Assembly (NCBI GenBank): GCA_005789975.1
Contig: SXWC01000152.1
Span: 1-24,306 of the forward strand
DNA: 24,306 nucleotides
Reading direction: 5' to 3'
DNA from: Planctomycetaceae bacterium
Lineage (GTDB): Bacteria; Planctomycetota; Planctomycetia; Pirellulales; UBA1268
The translations under genes and the position numbers were made by a program. The notes beneath the pieces were generated by a model. It ran no database searches. It was not told the origin of the DNA and was given only the letters and a program-made list of their open reading frames with translations. Each line of letters starts with the position of its first letter. The stretch's first letter is position 1. Below, piece after piece: positions 15,619-24,306 of the stretch.

Positions 15619-15640
15619 TCGGGTTTTCTCTCATTATTCT
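15612..15640 (+). promoter_or_regulatory. Sigma70-type promoter of the DksA-like gene
   Basis: TTGACA (15612-15617) is a perfect consensus -35 box, followed after exactly 17 bp by TATTCT (15635-15640), a 4/6 match to TATAAT. The spacer is AT-richer than its surroundings. Transcription would begin near 15647, about 50 bp upstream of the DksA-like start. It is the best promoter visible in the window and probably also serves lspA and the phosphatase downstream. Confidence 0.7.
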
Positions 15641-15698
15641 TGCGAGGCTCGGGGTTCCGGCGGACAAGGCCGCTCGGGCCTCCCGAGGCGGAACACGA

Positions 15699-16100
15699 GT
15701 GAACACCATGCTGAAGGCGGCGGAACTCAAGGTCTTCAAGATCGCCCTCGAATCGATGCGGGCCCGGCTTCGTGGCGACGTCTCGACGATGGCCGACGCG
15801 GCCCTGCGTCATGGCGGAACCGAGGGCAGCGGCGATCTGTCGCGGATGCCGATCCACATGGCCGACATCGGATCCGACGCCTACGAACAGGAATTCACCC
15901 TCAGCCTGATGGCCAACGAGGAGGGAACCCTCGAGCTCGTCGAGAATGCCCTCGAGCGGATCAAACTGCGGAAGTACGGCCTCTGCGAGGAATGCGACGG
16001 CGTCATCGCGAAGAAGCGGCTGGAGGCGATCCCCTTCGCGGCGATGTGCATCCGCTGTGCCGAGAAGATGGAAAACAGCCGGCCCCGCCAGCCCCGCTGA
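15699..16100 (+). CDS. DksA/TraR-family zinc-finger protein
   Basis: A 133-residue protein with a helical N-terminal part and a C-terminal four-cysteine zinc finger: CEEC (Cys96, Cys99) and CIRC (Cys117, Cys120), spacing C-x2-C-x17-C-x2-C as in DksA/TraR. Members bind the RNA polymerase secondary channel and tune transcription, often with ppGpp. The coiled-coil tip residues of genuine DksA could not be identified with certainty, so the specific function is open. GTG 15699 has a GGCGG-type ribosome binding site 7 nt upstream; ATG 15708 (MLKAAELKVFK) is an equally reasonable start three codons later. A strong promoter with a possible operator lies just upstream. Confidence 0.87.
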   Translation: MNTMLKAAELKVFKIALESMRARLRGDVSTMADAALRHGGTEGSGDLSRMPIHMADIGSDAYEQEFTLSLMANEEGTLELVENALERIKLRKYGLCEECDGVIAKKRLEAIPFAAMCIRCAEKMENSRPRQPR

Positions 16101-16189
16101 CACACCCCGCACACACCCCGCCCCGGGCGGTGAGGGACCCGGCGAAGATGAGGTCCCGACATCCGGACATGGAGAGGCGGGAAAACAGC

Positions 16190-16765
16190 ATGGCGGCATC
16201 GTCGGGCACCGGTTGGCTGCTGTTTTTGACGGTGACGACCCTGGCCACCGCTTTCGATCTGCTCAGCAAGGAGTGGATCTTCCGCGCACTGGGCATGCCG
16301 GGGGAATCACGACCCATCGTGCTCGTGCCGGGGATCCTGGTCCTCGAGACCAACCTCAACGAAGGGGCGCTCTTCGGAATGGGGCAGGGGATGGGATTGT
16401 TTTTTGCGGCCGTGTCGGTGGCCGCGATCGCCGGCATCCTCGTGCTGGTCAGCCGGGCGACGACACGCCGTGATCCCTGGCTGTTGACGTCGCTGGGGCT
16501 CATCGTGGGCGGCATCCTCGGCAACCTCTACGACCGGCTGGGCGTGCCGGGGCTTACGTGGCACGCCCCCCTCGAACGTCGCGGCGACGACGTGCTCGCG
16601 GTCCGTGACTGGATCCACTTCACGCTTCCCGGCGTGATCGACTGGCCCATCTTCAACCTCGCCGACTCCTGGCTGGTGATCGGCGCCGGCATCCTCCTGC
16701 TCGGCTCCTTCTCCCCCTCCACTCCCGCCGGCGTCGCGCCCGGCCAGGGATCGCCAACGCCATGA
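16190..16765 (+). CDS. lspA: Lipoprotein signal peptidase (signal peptidase II)
   Basis: A 191-residue inner-membrane aspartyl protease that removes signal peptides from prolipoproteins. Four hydrophobic segments are visible. The two catalytic aspartates lie in GGILGNLYDRLG (Asp115) and FNLADSWLVIG (Asp159), each in the conserved N-x2-D context. ETNLNEGALFGMGQG corresponds to the usual N-x-G-x-AFG block. ATG 16190 was chosen because GGAGAGG ends about 12 nt upstream; ATG 16169 would add seven charged residues. The stop overlaps the next gene (ATGA). A tail of about 20 Pro/Ser-rich residues follows the last helix. Confidence 0.95.
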   Translation: MAASSGTGWLLFLTVTTLATAFDLLSKEWIFRALGMPGESRPIVLVPGILVLETNLNEGALFGMGQGMGLFFAAVSVAAIAGILVLVSRATTRRDPWLLTSLGLIVGGILGNLYDRLGVPGLTWHAPLERRGDDVLAVRDWIHFTLPGVIDWPIFNLADSWLVIGAGILLLGSFSPSTPAGVAPGQGSPTP

Positions 16766-17571
16766 CCGCTCCCGCCGTCGCCGCCCGCCTCGCGACCGCG
16801 ATCGCCGCCGCCCGGCTCGCCGGCGCGGAGACGCTGCGCTGGTTTGGCGAGGCCGCACTCGTGGTCGATACGAAGGCGGATCAATCGCCCGTCACGCAGG
16901 CCGACCGGGCGGCCGAGGCGATCCTGCGGAGGGAGCTGCTCCACGGCTTTCCCGACGACGCCTTCCTCGGCGAGGAAACCGGCGCCACCGCGGGCAGTTC
17001 GGGCTACGAGTGGATCGTCGATCCGATCGACGGCACGAAGTCGTTCATCCGCGGCGTGCCGCTCTATGCGACGCTCGTCGGCTGCCGCCACGAGGGGCGT
17101 GGGATCATCGGTGTGATCGCGATCCCGGCGCTCGACGAGATGGTGCACGCGGCCCGGGGGGGCGGCGCCTGGCACACACGGGGCGGCTCAGCCCCCGTCG
17201 CCGCACGGGTCTCCTCGCGGACCACGCTCCGCGAGTCGCTGCTCTGTTCGAGCGACTTCACGTCGTTTTCCCGCTGGAGCGGTGGCCGCCCGGAGGGCAT
17301 GGCCGCGCGGCAACGGCTCGAGGATGCCTGCGGCGTCGTCCGCACCTGGGGCGACGGCTACGGCTATTTGCTCGTGGCCACCGGACGGGGCGACGTGATG
17401 GTCGATCCGCTCCTCAACGCCTGGGACGCGGCCGCCGTGGATGTGGTCGTGACCGAGGCAGGGGGCCGGTTCACCGACTGGCAGGGACGCGACAGCATCG
17501 ATTCGGGAGACGGCGTGGCGACCAACGGCCACGTCCACGCCGGCGTGCTGCGGTTGCTCGCTGCCGGCTGA
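16762..17571 (+). CDS. Inositol-monophosphatase-family phosphatase, histidinol-phosphatase (HisN)-like
   Basis: A 269-residue Mg2+-dependent phosphatase. Metal-binding motifs are GEETG (Glu71/72), the signature WIVDPIDGTKSFIRGVPLY (Asp87, Asp90, Gly91, Thr92) and a C-terminal WDAAAVD (Trp221, Asp222). The sequence DGTKSFIRG and the WGDGYGYLLVATGRGDVMVDP block are closer to HisN-type histidinol-phosphate phosphatases than to SuhB or CysQ, so histidine biosynthesis is the first guess; other sugar or nucleotide phosphates are possible. Its ATG overlaps the lspA stop codon (ATGA), implying translational coupling. Confidence 0.88.
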   Translation: MTAPAVAARLATAIAAARLAGAETLRWFGEAALVVDTKADQSPVTQADRAAEAILRRELLHGFPDDAFLGEETGATAGSSGYEWIVDPIDGTKSFIRGVPLYATLVGCRHEGRGIIGVIAIPALDEMVHAARGGGAWHTRGGSAPVAARVSSRTTLRESLLCSSDFTSFSRWSGGRPEGMAARQRLEDACGVVRTWGDGYGYLLVATGRGDVMVDPLLNAWDAAAVDVVVTEAGGRFTDWQGRDSIDSGDGVATNGHVHAGVLRLLAAG

Positions 17572-17598
17572 CCGCCCCTCCCGAAGCTGGGATGGGTC

Positions 17599-18066
17599 TC
17601 AGCCGCCGCCGGATGCGGCGGCTCCGCGGGCGAGACAGCGGCGGGTGATGAACGCCCTGTAGGCGAACATCAGGAGCAGGTTGGGCCGCGAGAAGAGCAC
17701 CCGGGTGACGAGCCCCCACGGGCCCCGCTTGTGCTCGAACTCGATGTGTTCGCGGATCTCCGTGCGGCCGTCGGCCAGCGGCACGAACGAGTGGGTGTGT
17801 TCCCACTTGGCGGCCGGCCCCGAGGCTTGAATGTCGGTGAAGCCACGGTCGGTGACGTTTCGGTGAACCGCCTTCCAGCGGAGCGGCAGCGGCCCCACCC
17901 AGAGCGTGAACGTGGACACCGAGCCCTCGGCGAGAGGTTCGATCGCGTGCAGCTGCACCACCGTGGGCGGGGGCGTGAGCCGCTTCAATGCCGAGGTGTC
18001 GTGGTGGAAGTCCCTGACCGCGGCGAGCGGGGCGGCGACGACGAATGAGTAGTCGAAGACGGGCAT
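17599..18066 (-). CDS. SRPBCC-family (START-like) protein
   Basis: A 155-residue protein of the SRPBCC/polyketide-cyclase-like ligand-binding fold: an opening strand FDYSFVVAAPLAAVRDF, then a long central strand set (FTLWVGPLPLRWKAVHRNV) and the C-terminal helix (WGLVTRVLFSRPNLLLMFAY) that closes the cavity. Members bind lipids or other hydrophobic ligands. The function here is unknown. ATG 18066 was chosen because it starts right at the first strand; the frame is open further upstream to 18147 but without family resemblance. No ribosome binding site is visible. It is divergent from rpmB. Confidence 0.8.
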   Translation of the reverse strand: MPVFDYSFVVAAPLAAVRDFHHDTSALKRLTPPPTVVQLHAIEPLAEGSVSTFTLWVGPLPLRWKAVHRNVTDRGFTDIQASGPAAKWEHTHSFVPLADGRTEIREHIEFEHKRGPWGLVTRVLFSRPNLLLMFAYRAFITRRCLARGAAASGGG

Positions 18067-18110
18067 GACGGCGGGATTGTAGGCCTTCGACCGCCCGCGG
18101 CCGCTTGGGC

Positions 18111-18138
18111 TTGCGGGAAACAGGCCGCCCGGTACCAT
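18111..18138 (+). promoter_or_regulatory. Weak candidate promoter of rpmB-gatCAB
   Basis: TTGCGG (18111-18116) and TACCAT (18133-18138), 16 bp apart, are partial matches to -35 and -10 boxes about 40 bp before the rpmB start. The match is modest, and high-GC promoters are often hard to see. Confidence 0.35.
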
Positions 18139-18175
18139 ACAGGACACAACTTTCCCCGTAATTTGCGAGTTTCCC

Positions 18176-18496
18176 GTGGCACGATCCTGTCAGGTTTGCA
18201 GCAAGGGCTTTTCGGTCGGCAACCAGGTGACGATCCGAGGCAAGGCCAAGTACCTCGGTGGCGTCGGCACCAAGGTCACCGGGATCACCCGTCGGAAGTT
18301 CAAGCCGAACCTGCAGCGGCTCCGCGTGACCGTCGGCCGCGGCACCAGCACGACCGTGCTCGTCTGCACGCAGTGCATCAAGAGCGGGGCCGTCACCAAG
18401 CTCGTGCGGCAGCAGCCCTTCCGCCTTCCCAAGGTCGAGAAGGCGAAGCAGTCGACCGAGGAAACCGTGCCGTCCGGCCCGCGCGCCCGTCCCTGA
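18176..18496 (+). CDS. rpmB: 50S ribosomal protein bL28
   Basis: A 106-residue bL28. The core (MARSCQVCSKGFSVGNQVTI, then RRKFKPNLQRLRV) is typical. Two cysteine pairs, Cys5/Cys8 and Cys64/Cys67, mark it as the zinc-binding (C+) form. The start is GTG 18176, with a short GAG element upstream. The C-terminal about 25 residues are Pro/Glu-rich and longer than in many bL28 proteins. It leads the gatCAB genes on the same strand with only about 30 bp to gatC, so all four are probably co-transcribed translation genes. Confidence 0.94.
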   Translation: MARSCQVCSKGFSVGNQVTIRGKAKYLGGVGTKVTGITRRKFKPNLQRLRVTVGRGTSTTVLVCTQCIKSGAVTKLVRQQPFRLPKVEKAKQSTEETVPSGPRARP

Positions 18497-18525
18497 CGAT
18501 CGGCCGCCGCCGCGGACTGAAGCCC

Positions 18526-18828
18526 ATGGCACTCTCCCGACAGGACGTCGCAAAGGTGGGATTGCTCGCCCGCCTCGCGCTTTCCAGCGACGACCTCGAC
18601 CGGATGACCGGCGAGCTCACGAAGATCGTGGGCTTCGTGTCGCAACTCGAGGAACTGGACACAACGGCCGTCGCGCCGCTGGCCCACCCGCTCGACACCC
18701 AAAACGTCTTCCGCGACGATGTGCCGGCTCCTTCCCTGACGACGGCCGAAGCCCTCCAGTCATCACCGCGGCACGATGGCTCGTGCTTCCTGGTGCCGGC
18801 CGTGCTCGGTGATGCGGGAGCCGCCTGA
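18526..18828 (+). CDS. gatC: Aspartyl/glutamyl-tRNA amidotransferase subunit C
   Basis: A 100-residue GatC, the small belt subunit that holds GatA and GatB together. The start MALSRQDVAKVGLLARLALS and LTKIVGFVSQLEELDT and HPLDTQNVFRDDVP are family signatures. ATG 18526 has no good ribosome binding site. It is placed between rpmB and gatA (45 bp gap), and its length is normal. Confidence 0.95.
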   Translation: MALSRQDVAKVGLLARLALSSDDLDRMTGELTKIVGFVSQLEELDTTAVAPLAHPLDTQNVFRDDVPAPSLTTAEALQSSPRHDGSCFLVPAVLGDAGAA

Positions 18829-18873
18829 ACGATCCTCACCCGCGGCGATCCTGCCGCGTCCACCCCTCCGGTC

Positions 18874-20376
<1,503 letters not shown>

Positions 20377-20383
20377 CGCCGCC

Positions 20384-21886
20384 ATGACCACATCGCCAAC
20401 CGCCGTCGAGCCGTTCACGACCGTCATCGGTCTCGAGGTTCACGTCCAACTCCAGACGAAGACGAAGCTCTTCTGCGGCTGCTCGACCACCTTCGGCGCG
20501 GCACCCAACACCCAGGTCTGCCCGACCTGCCTCGGCCTGCCCGGTTCGCTGCCGGTGATGAACCGCCGGGCCTTCGACCTCGCGGTGCGGGCGGCGCTCG
20601 CCCTCGACTGCACCATCGCGCCCTTCACGAAGTGGGACCGCAAAAACTACTTCTATCCCGCCCTGCCCAAGGGCTCGCAGATCAGCCAGTACGACCTGCC
20701 GTTCTCGTCGGACGGCCGGCTGGAGGTGGTCGACCCGAAGGGTGCCTTCTCGCGCGACGTCAGGATCATCCGCGTGCACCTCGAGGAGGATGCGGGCAAG
20801 AGCATGCACGACGAGGCGGCCGGCACCGCCGACACCCGCATCGACCTGAACCGCGCCGGCACGCCGCTCTGCGAGATCGTGACCCAGCCCGACCTGCGTT
20901 CGCCGCAGGAGGCCCGCGGCTGGCTCAACGAACTCAAGCTCCTGCTCGTCTACCTCGGCGTCAGCGACTGCAACTTGCAGGAGGGGAGCCTCCGCGTCGA
21001 TGCCAACGTCAACCTGCACATCCCGCTGGCCGGAGAGGGCGGGGCCGACGGCCGGATCGCCAAGACGCCGATCGTCGAAATCAAGAACATGAACTCCTTC
21101 CGCTCCGTCGAGCGGGCCCTCGTCTACGAGGCCGCACGGCAATGGGAGGAGTGGCAGTTCACGAAGGCCGAAATGGGCCGGACCCCGAAGCAGACCCGCG
21201 GCTGGGACGATGCCGCCGGCGTCACGCGGGCGCAGCGGCACAAGGAGGAGTCGAGCGACTATCGCTACTTCCCGGAGCCCGATCTCGTGCCGGTGACGGT
21301 GTCGGAGGCCGACATCGCCGCCGCCCGCGGCGCGATGGGCGATCCGCCGACGGTGCTCCGCAAGGCCCTCGCGGAGAAGTGGCGGATCCCGCCCTACGAC
21401 GCCGACGTGCTCGTCAATCAGGGCCGCGATCTCGTCGACTACTTCGAGGACCTCGCGACGCGGGTGGGCGAGGGCAAGGTGGCGAGCAACTGGATGCAGC
21501 AGGACGTGTTGCGAACGCTCAACGAGCGTGGCGGCACGATCGCGGAATTTCCGGTCCGCCCGGAGGCCGTCGCCGACATCATCGGCCGCGTCACCAAGGG
21601 CGACTTCGACACCAGTCGTGGCCGGGAGATCTTCGCCGAGGTGCTCTCCTCGGGCCGCACGGTGGCCGACGTGGTGGCATCGATGGGCATCGCCGCGGTG
21701 AGCGACGACGATCTCGTCGCACTCTGCAAGGAACTGCTGGCGGCCAACCCGAAGATCGTGGCCGACGTGCAGGGGGGCAAGGAGCAGGCCGCGGCCGGCC
21801 TGATCGGCCAGGCCCGCAAGAAAAACCCCAACGTCAACCCGGGCAAGTTCCGGCAGATGTGCCTCGACCTGATCCGCGGCATGTGA
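20384..21886 (+). CDS. gatB: Aspartyl/glutamyl-tRNA amidotransferase subunit B
   Basis: A 500-residue GatB, the tRNA-binding subunit that phosphorylates the mischarged aminoacyl group and transfers ammonia to it. Signatures: IGLEVHVQLQTKTKLFCGC, zinc-type cysteines Cys31, Cys33, Cys46, Cys49 (CPTCLGLPG), TKWDRKNYFYPALPKGSQIS, and NRAGTPLCEIVTQPDL. The C-terminal YqeY-like tail is present (NPNVNPGKFRQMCLDLIRGM). It starts 7 bp after gatA and ends the rpmB-gatCAB unit. Confidence 0.96.
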   Translation: MTTSPTAVEPFTTVIGLEVHVQLQTKTKLFCGCSTTFGAAPNTQVCPTCLGLPGSLPVMNRRAFDLAVRAALALDCTIAPFTKWDRKNYFYPALPKGSQISQYDLPFSSDGRLEVVDPKGAFSRDVRIIRVHLEEDAGKSMHDEAAGTADTRIDLNRAGTPLCEIVTQPDLRSPQEARGWLNELKLLLVYLGVSDCNLQEGSLRVDANVNLHIPLAGEGGADGRIAKTPIVEIKNMNSFRSVERALVYEAARQWEEWQFTKAEMGRTPKQTRGWDDAAGVTRAQRHKEESSDYRYFPEPDLVPVTVSEADIAAARGAMGDPPTVLRKALAEKWRIPPYDADVLVNQGRDLVDYFEDLATRVGEGKVASNWMQQDVLRTLNERGGTIAEFPVRPEAVADIIGRVTKGDFDTSRGREIFAEVLSSGRTVADVVASMGIAAVSDDDLVALCKELLAANPKIVADVQGGKEQAAAGLIGQARKKNPNVNPGKFRQMCLDLIRGM

Positions 21887-21887
21887 A

Positions 21888-21923
21888 GCGGCCGCCGGGG
21901 CGGGGCGACGAGGCGGCGGCCGC
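21888..21923. terminator. Candidate hairpin after gatB
   Basis: GCGGCCGCC (21888-21896) and GGCGGCCGC (21915-21923) form a perfect 9-bp stem with an 18-nt loop right after the gatB stop. No T-run follows, so it is only a possible terminator. Confidence 0.4.
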
Positions 21924-21996
21924 ACGGCTCGCGGATCCCGCAGTCTGCCCTTTCCCCGCCCGCCGCGCAGACGCGGACCCCCGGTAGACTGGCCGC

Positions 21997-23415
21997 ATGC
22001 CCACGACCCCCTCCGCACTCCGACCATCGACGGTGCCGCCGGCCCTCCCCCGGCACGAAACTCGCGAGACTCGGCCCGCAGCCGCGTTGCTCCGCACCTG
22101 GGATCGCGAGCATGTCTGGCACGCGTTCACGCAGATGCAGGAATACGAGCCGCTCCTGATCGAGCGGGGCGAGGGGTCGTGGCTCATCGATACCGACGGC
22201 CGCCGCTACCTCGACGGCTCGGCGAGCATGTGGTGCAACGTGCACGGCCACCGGCACCCCCGGCTCGACAAGGCGCTCGTCGAGCAGGCGGGCAGGGTGG
22301 CCCACACCACGAATCTCGGCCTTTCGAACCCCACCACGGTCGAGTTTGCGCGCCGGCTCGTCGAACTGTCACCGCCGGGACTCGAAAAGGTGTTCTTCTC
22401 CGGCGACGGGTCGAGCGCCATCGAGACGGCGCTCAAGATGGCATTCCAATACTGGACGCAGACAGCGCCGCCACAGCCCGCTCGGACCCGGTTCATCGCG
22501 ATCGGCGAGGCCTACCATGGCGACACCCTCGGCGCGATCGGCGTCGGCGGCGTCGATCGCTTCACCGCGATGTTCGCGCCGCTCACCTTCGAGGCGATCC
22601 GCGTGCCGTCGCCCGGCGGCCCCTGCCCGGCGACCGGGAACCCCGCGCCATCGCTCGCCGAATCGCTCGCGACCGTCGAACGGGTGTTCACGGAACACGC
22701 CGGCACGGTCGCCGCGCTGATCATGGAGCCGCTCGTGCAGGCGGCGGCGGGCATCTACGTGCATCCGCCCGGGTTTCTCCGCGGCGTGGCCGACATCTGC
22801 CGCAGGCACGATGGACTCCTGATCCTCGACGAGGTGGCCGTCGGCTTCGGCCGCACGGGCACGATGTTTGCGTGCGAGCAGGAAGAGGTGTCGCCCGACT
22901 TCCTCTGCCTCGCGAAGGGGCTGACGGCCGGCTACCTGCCGATGGCCGCGACGCTCACGACCGAGCGGGTCTGGAACGCGTTCCTGGGCCAGCACACCGA
23001 CCGCCGCACGTTTTTCCACGGCCACACCTACGGCGGCAACCCGCTCGCGGCCGCGGTGGGCCTCGCGTCGCTCGACATCTTTCGCGACGAGCAGGTGCTC
23101 GCGTCGCTGCCGCCCAAGATCGAACGGCTCCGCGGCCATGCCGAGCGGCTGGCGCGGCTCGAACACGTCGGCGGCGTGCGTCAGTGCGGCCTGCTCGTGG
23201 GCTTCGACATCGTGGCCGACAAGGCCACGGCCATGGCCTACCCATGGCAGGAGAAGCGGGGCATGCAAGCCTGCCTCGCGGCGCGGAGGCACGGAGCCCT
23301 CCTCCGACCGCTCGGCGACGTGGTGGTGATCATGCCGCCGCTCTCGATCTCGCTCGACGAGCTCGACGCCCTGGCCGCCGCCACCGAGGCCGGCATCCGC
23401 GAGGCGACGGCCTGA
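21997..23415 (+). CDS. bioA: Adenosylmethionine-8-amino-7-oxononanoate aminotransferase
   Basis: A 472-residue class-III PLP aminotransferase that makes 7,8-diaminopelargonate for biotin, using S-adenosylmethionine as amino donor. BioA-specific signatures are HVWHAFTQMQEYEP (residues 39-52), DGSASMWCNVHGHRHP, IGEAYHGDTLGAI and the PLP lysine in LCLAKGLTAGYLPMA (Lys307). The N-terminal about 30 residues are Pro/Thr-rich and variable. ATG 21997 follows a TAGACT element at 21985-21990; if that is a -10 box the transcript would be almost leaderless. No other biotin gene is in the window. It is 110 bp after gatB, separated by a hairpin, so it is probably transcribed independently. Confidence 0.94.
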   Translation: MPTTPSALRPSTVPPALPRHETRETRPAAALLRTWDREHVWHAFTQMQEYEPLLIERGEGSWLIDTDGRRYLDGSASMWCNVHGHRHPRLDKALVEQAGRVAHTTNLGLSNPTTVEFARRLVELSPPGLEKVFFSGDGSSAIETALKMAFQYWTQTAPPQPARTRFIAIGEAYHGDTLGAIGVGGVDRFTAMFAPLTFEAIRVPSPGGPCPATGNPAPSLAESLATVERVFTEHAGTVAALIMEPLVQAAAGIYVHPPGFLRGVADICRRHDGLLILDEVAVGFGRTGTMFACEQEEVSPDFLCLAKGLTAGYLPMAATLTTERVWNAFLGQHTDRRTFFHGHTYGGNPLAAAVGLASLDIFRDEQVLASLPPKIERLRGHAERLARLEHVGGVRQCGLLVGFDIVADKATAMAYPWQEKRGMQACLAARRHGALLRPLGDVVVIMPPLSISLDELDALAAATEAGIREATA

Positions 23416-23902
23416 TACGGTTCCTGCTTACTCCTCAGGCGTGATCCACCGGGTTCTGCAGATGGATCGGATGTTTTTCCTGCGAAGCGTCCGGTAGCTC
23501 CTGATGGCTTGCTCGCCCAGACCGCGGTGAGTGTGCCCTGCTGGCCGAACCTCGCCTCGTCCGGGGCTCGAGGCACACGAATCCATGCCGCTTGAGCAGC
23601 TGGTAGACCCCTCCCTGTGTGCGCACACGCGAAGTCCACGCTTCCGTGCCAGCGTGTCATCGAGACCGAGCATCACCACGTTGACACAAAAGGACAGGCA
23701 TGCCCCTGCCCTGATCCAGCCCTCGCCTTTCGGGCCGAGAGCCACGCCGCGCAGAAAGCGGCCACGATCTGCCGGGGCTTTCTGGGCCGCCGGCAAGAGC
23801 CCAGCCGTCGGCGTCTCCCGCGGCCCTTGACTTGTCGCACCCCCCCGTCCCGCTGCCTCTCCTTCGCACGACGGACGGGCTTCATGCCCCTCCGTTCTCG
23901 CC
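23416..23902. other. Region after bioA with transposase debris
   Basis: About 490 bp without an intact gene. The part 23620-23800 carries a transposase fragment on the minus strand. The rest (23435-23620) has minus-strand frames such as VYQLLKRHGFVCLEPRTRRG that might be further mobile-element debris but are not assigned. The next gene starts at 23903. Confidence 0.5.
23620..23800 (-). pseudogene. Transposase N-terminal fragment (IS701-like DDE)
   Basis: On the minus strand, FLRGVALGPKGEGWIRAG followed by CLSFCVNVVMLGLDDTLARK and RGLRVCAH matches the region around the first catalytic Asp of IS4/IS701-like transposases (G-x-DDTLxRKRG). The reading then passes into unrelated sequence. About 60 residues remain, so the copy is dead. 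It may derive from the same kind of IS as the C-terminal fragment at 12457-12808. Confidence 0.6.
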
Positions 23903-24306
23903 ATGCATCCCCGCCCTTTCCGCCACCGGTTTTCCGCAGGTTCATCGGTGCCTTCAGCAGCCCTCCGCGCGTCGCTCGGCCGCCTCTTTGCATCCCCCCG
24001 TCGCCGTCGTCGCACCACGATGTGGCGATCCCCGTTCGGCCTCGAACCCCTCGAGCCGCGTCTGGCCCTGGCCACGATCCAGGGCACGCTTACCGCGGAC
24101 AACCACTACGGCCTGTTTACGGGCAGTGCCGACGGCAGCCGCATCAGCGGCCTCATCGGCCGCACCGAAGTTGGCGCCTCCGGCAGCCCGGGCGATTGCA
24201 ACTGGAGCCTGCCCGAGACGTTTTCGTGGGCTGCGGACCCGAACGATCGCCTCTACGTCGCCGCCTGGGATGACGGGCTCTGGCAGGGCCTCATCGGCCA
24301 GTTCAC
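23903..24306 (+). CDS. Planctomycete LEPR-type exported protein (3' end outside window)
   Basis: The first 134 residues of a protein that continues beyond the window. An Arg/Ser-rich N-terminus (residues 1-39, ending RRRRTT) is followed by MWRSPFGLEPLEPRLALA, a very clear LEPRxLxLA signature, the N-terminal mark of planctomycete extracellular proteins. The following sequence (TIQGTLTADNHYGLFTGSAD, then WSLPETFSWAADPNDRLYVA) resembles a secreted beta-rich domain of unknown role. ATG 23903 was preferred because related proteins have a basic leader before LEPR; ATG 24020 would start just before it. No ribosome binding site supports either. Confidence 0.8.
   Translation, partial: MHPRPFRHRFSAGSSVPSAALRASLGRLFASPRRRRRTTMWRSPFGLEPLEPRLALATIQGTLTADNHYGLFTGSADGSRISGLIGRTEVGASGSPGDCNWSLPETFSWAADPNDRLYVAAWDDGLWQGLIGQF

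Noticed and set aside
23435..23626. Minus-strand 63-codon frame as a small gene
   Set aside because: It sits between bioA and transposase debris, has no ribosome binding site or recognised domain, and is better seen as degraded mobile DNA.

Overview
The window is high-GC bacterial DNA with tightly packed genes. It most likely comes from a planctomycete (Pirellulales-like). The best pointer is two large surface or exported proteins that begin with the planctomycete 'LEPR'-type signature: LETRRALVA at the start of the protein at 4629-6857, and LEPLEPRLALA at the start of the protein running off the right edge. The rest of the gene content agrees: cheA/C/D, gatCAB, a DksA/TraR-like protein, and many enzymes whose closest resemblance is to planctomycete families. 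No rRNA, tRNA or CRISPR array was seen.

Layout. (1) 1-2128: the end of a chemotaxis operon on + (cheA C-terminus, cheC, cheD, CheY-like regulator), with overlapping or near-overlapping genes. (2) 2129-2606: non-coding, holding a 132-bp palindromic dispersed repeat (copy A). (3) 2607-4537: an exported alpha/beta hydrolase (-) divergent from a HAD phosphatase (+). (4) 4629-6857: a long parallel beta-helix surface protein (-). (5) 7156-11541: a possible functional group made of a sulfotransferase-like protein (-), an AMP-forming acyl/aryl ligase fused to a cyclic-nucleotide-binding domain (-), and a divergent MFS exporter (+). Six perfect 11-bp repeats lie between sulfotransferase and ligase. 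(6) 11654-13062: a small Gly-rich membrane protein, then a graveyard of mobile DNA: an internally deleted IS with recognisable terminal inverted repeats, the second palindromic repeat (copy B), and an extra copy of the IS end. (7) 13130-15434: thrC-dapB (-), aspartate-family amino acid synthesis. (8) 15604-17571: a DksA/TraR-like zinc-finger protein behind a good sigma70-type promoter, then lspA and an inositol-monophosphatase/HisN-like phosphatase, which overlap. (9) 17599-18066: a SRPBCC protein (-). (10) 18176-21886: rpmB-gatC-gatA-gatB, i.e. ribosomal protein bL28 plus the complete tRNA-dependent amidotransferase. (11) 21997-23415: bioA. (12) 23416-23902: a decayed transposase N-terminal fragment. 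(13) 23903 to the end: the second LEPR-type protein.

Most genes are housekeeping (translation, Thr/Lys, biotin, lipoprotein processing, chemotaxis). The least ordinary items are the ligase/cyclic-nucleotide-sensor fusion with its sulfotransferase and exporter neighbours, the pair of large palindromic repeats, and the nested IS-end/repeat structure downstream of dapB. Everything rests on reading the sequence; no database search was made.
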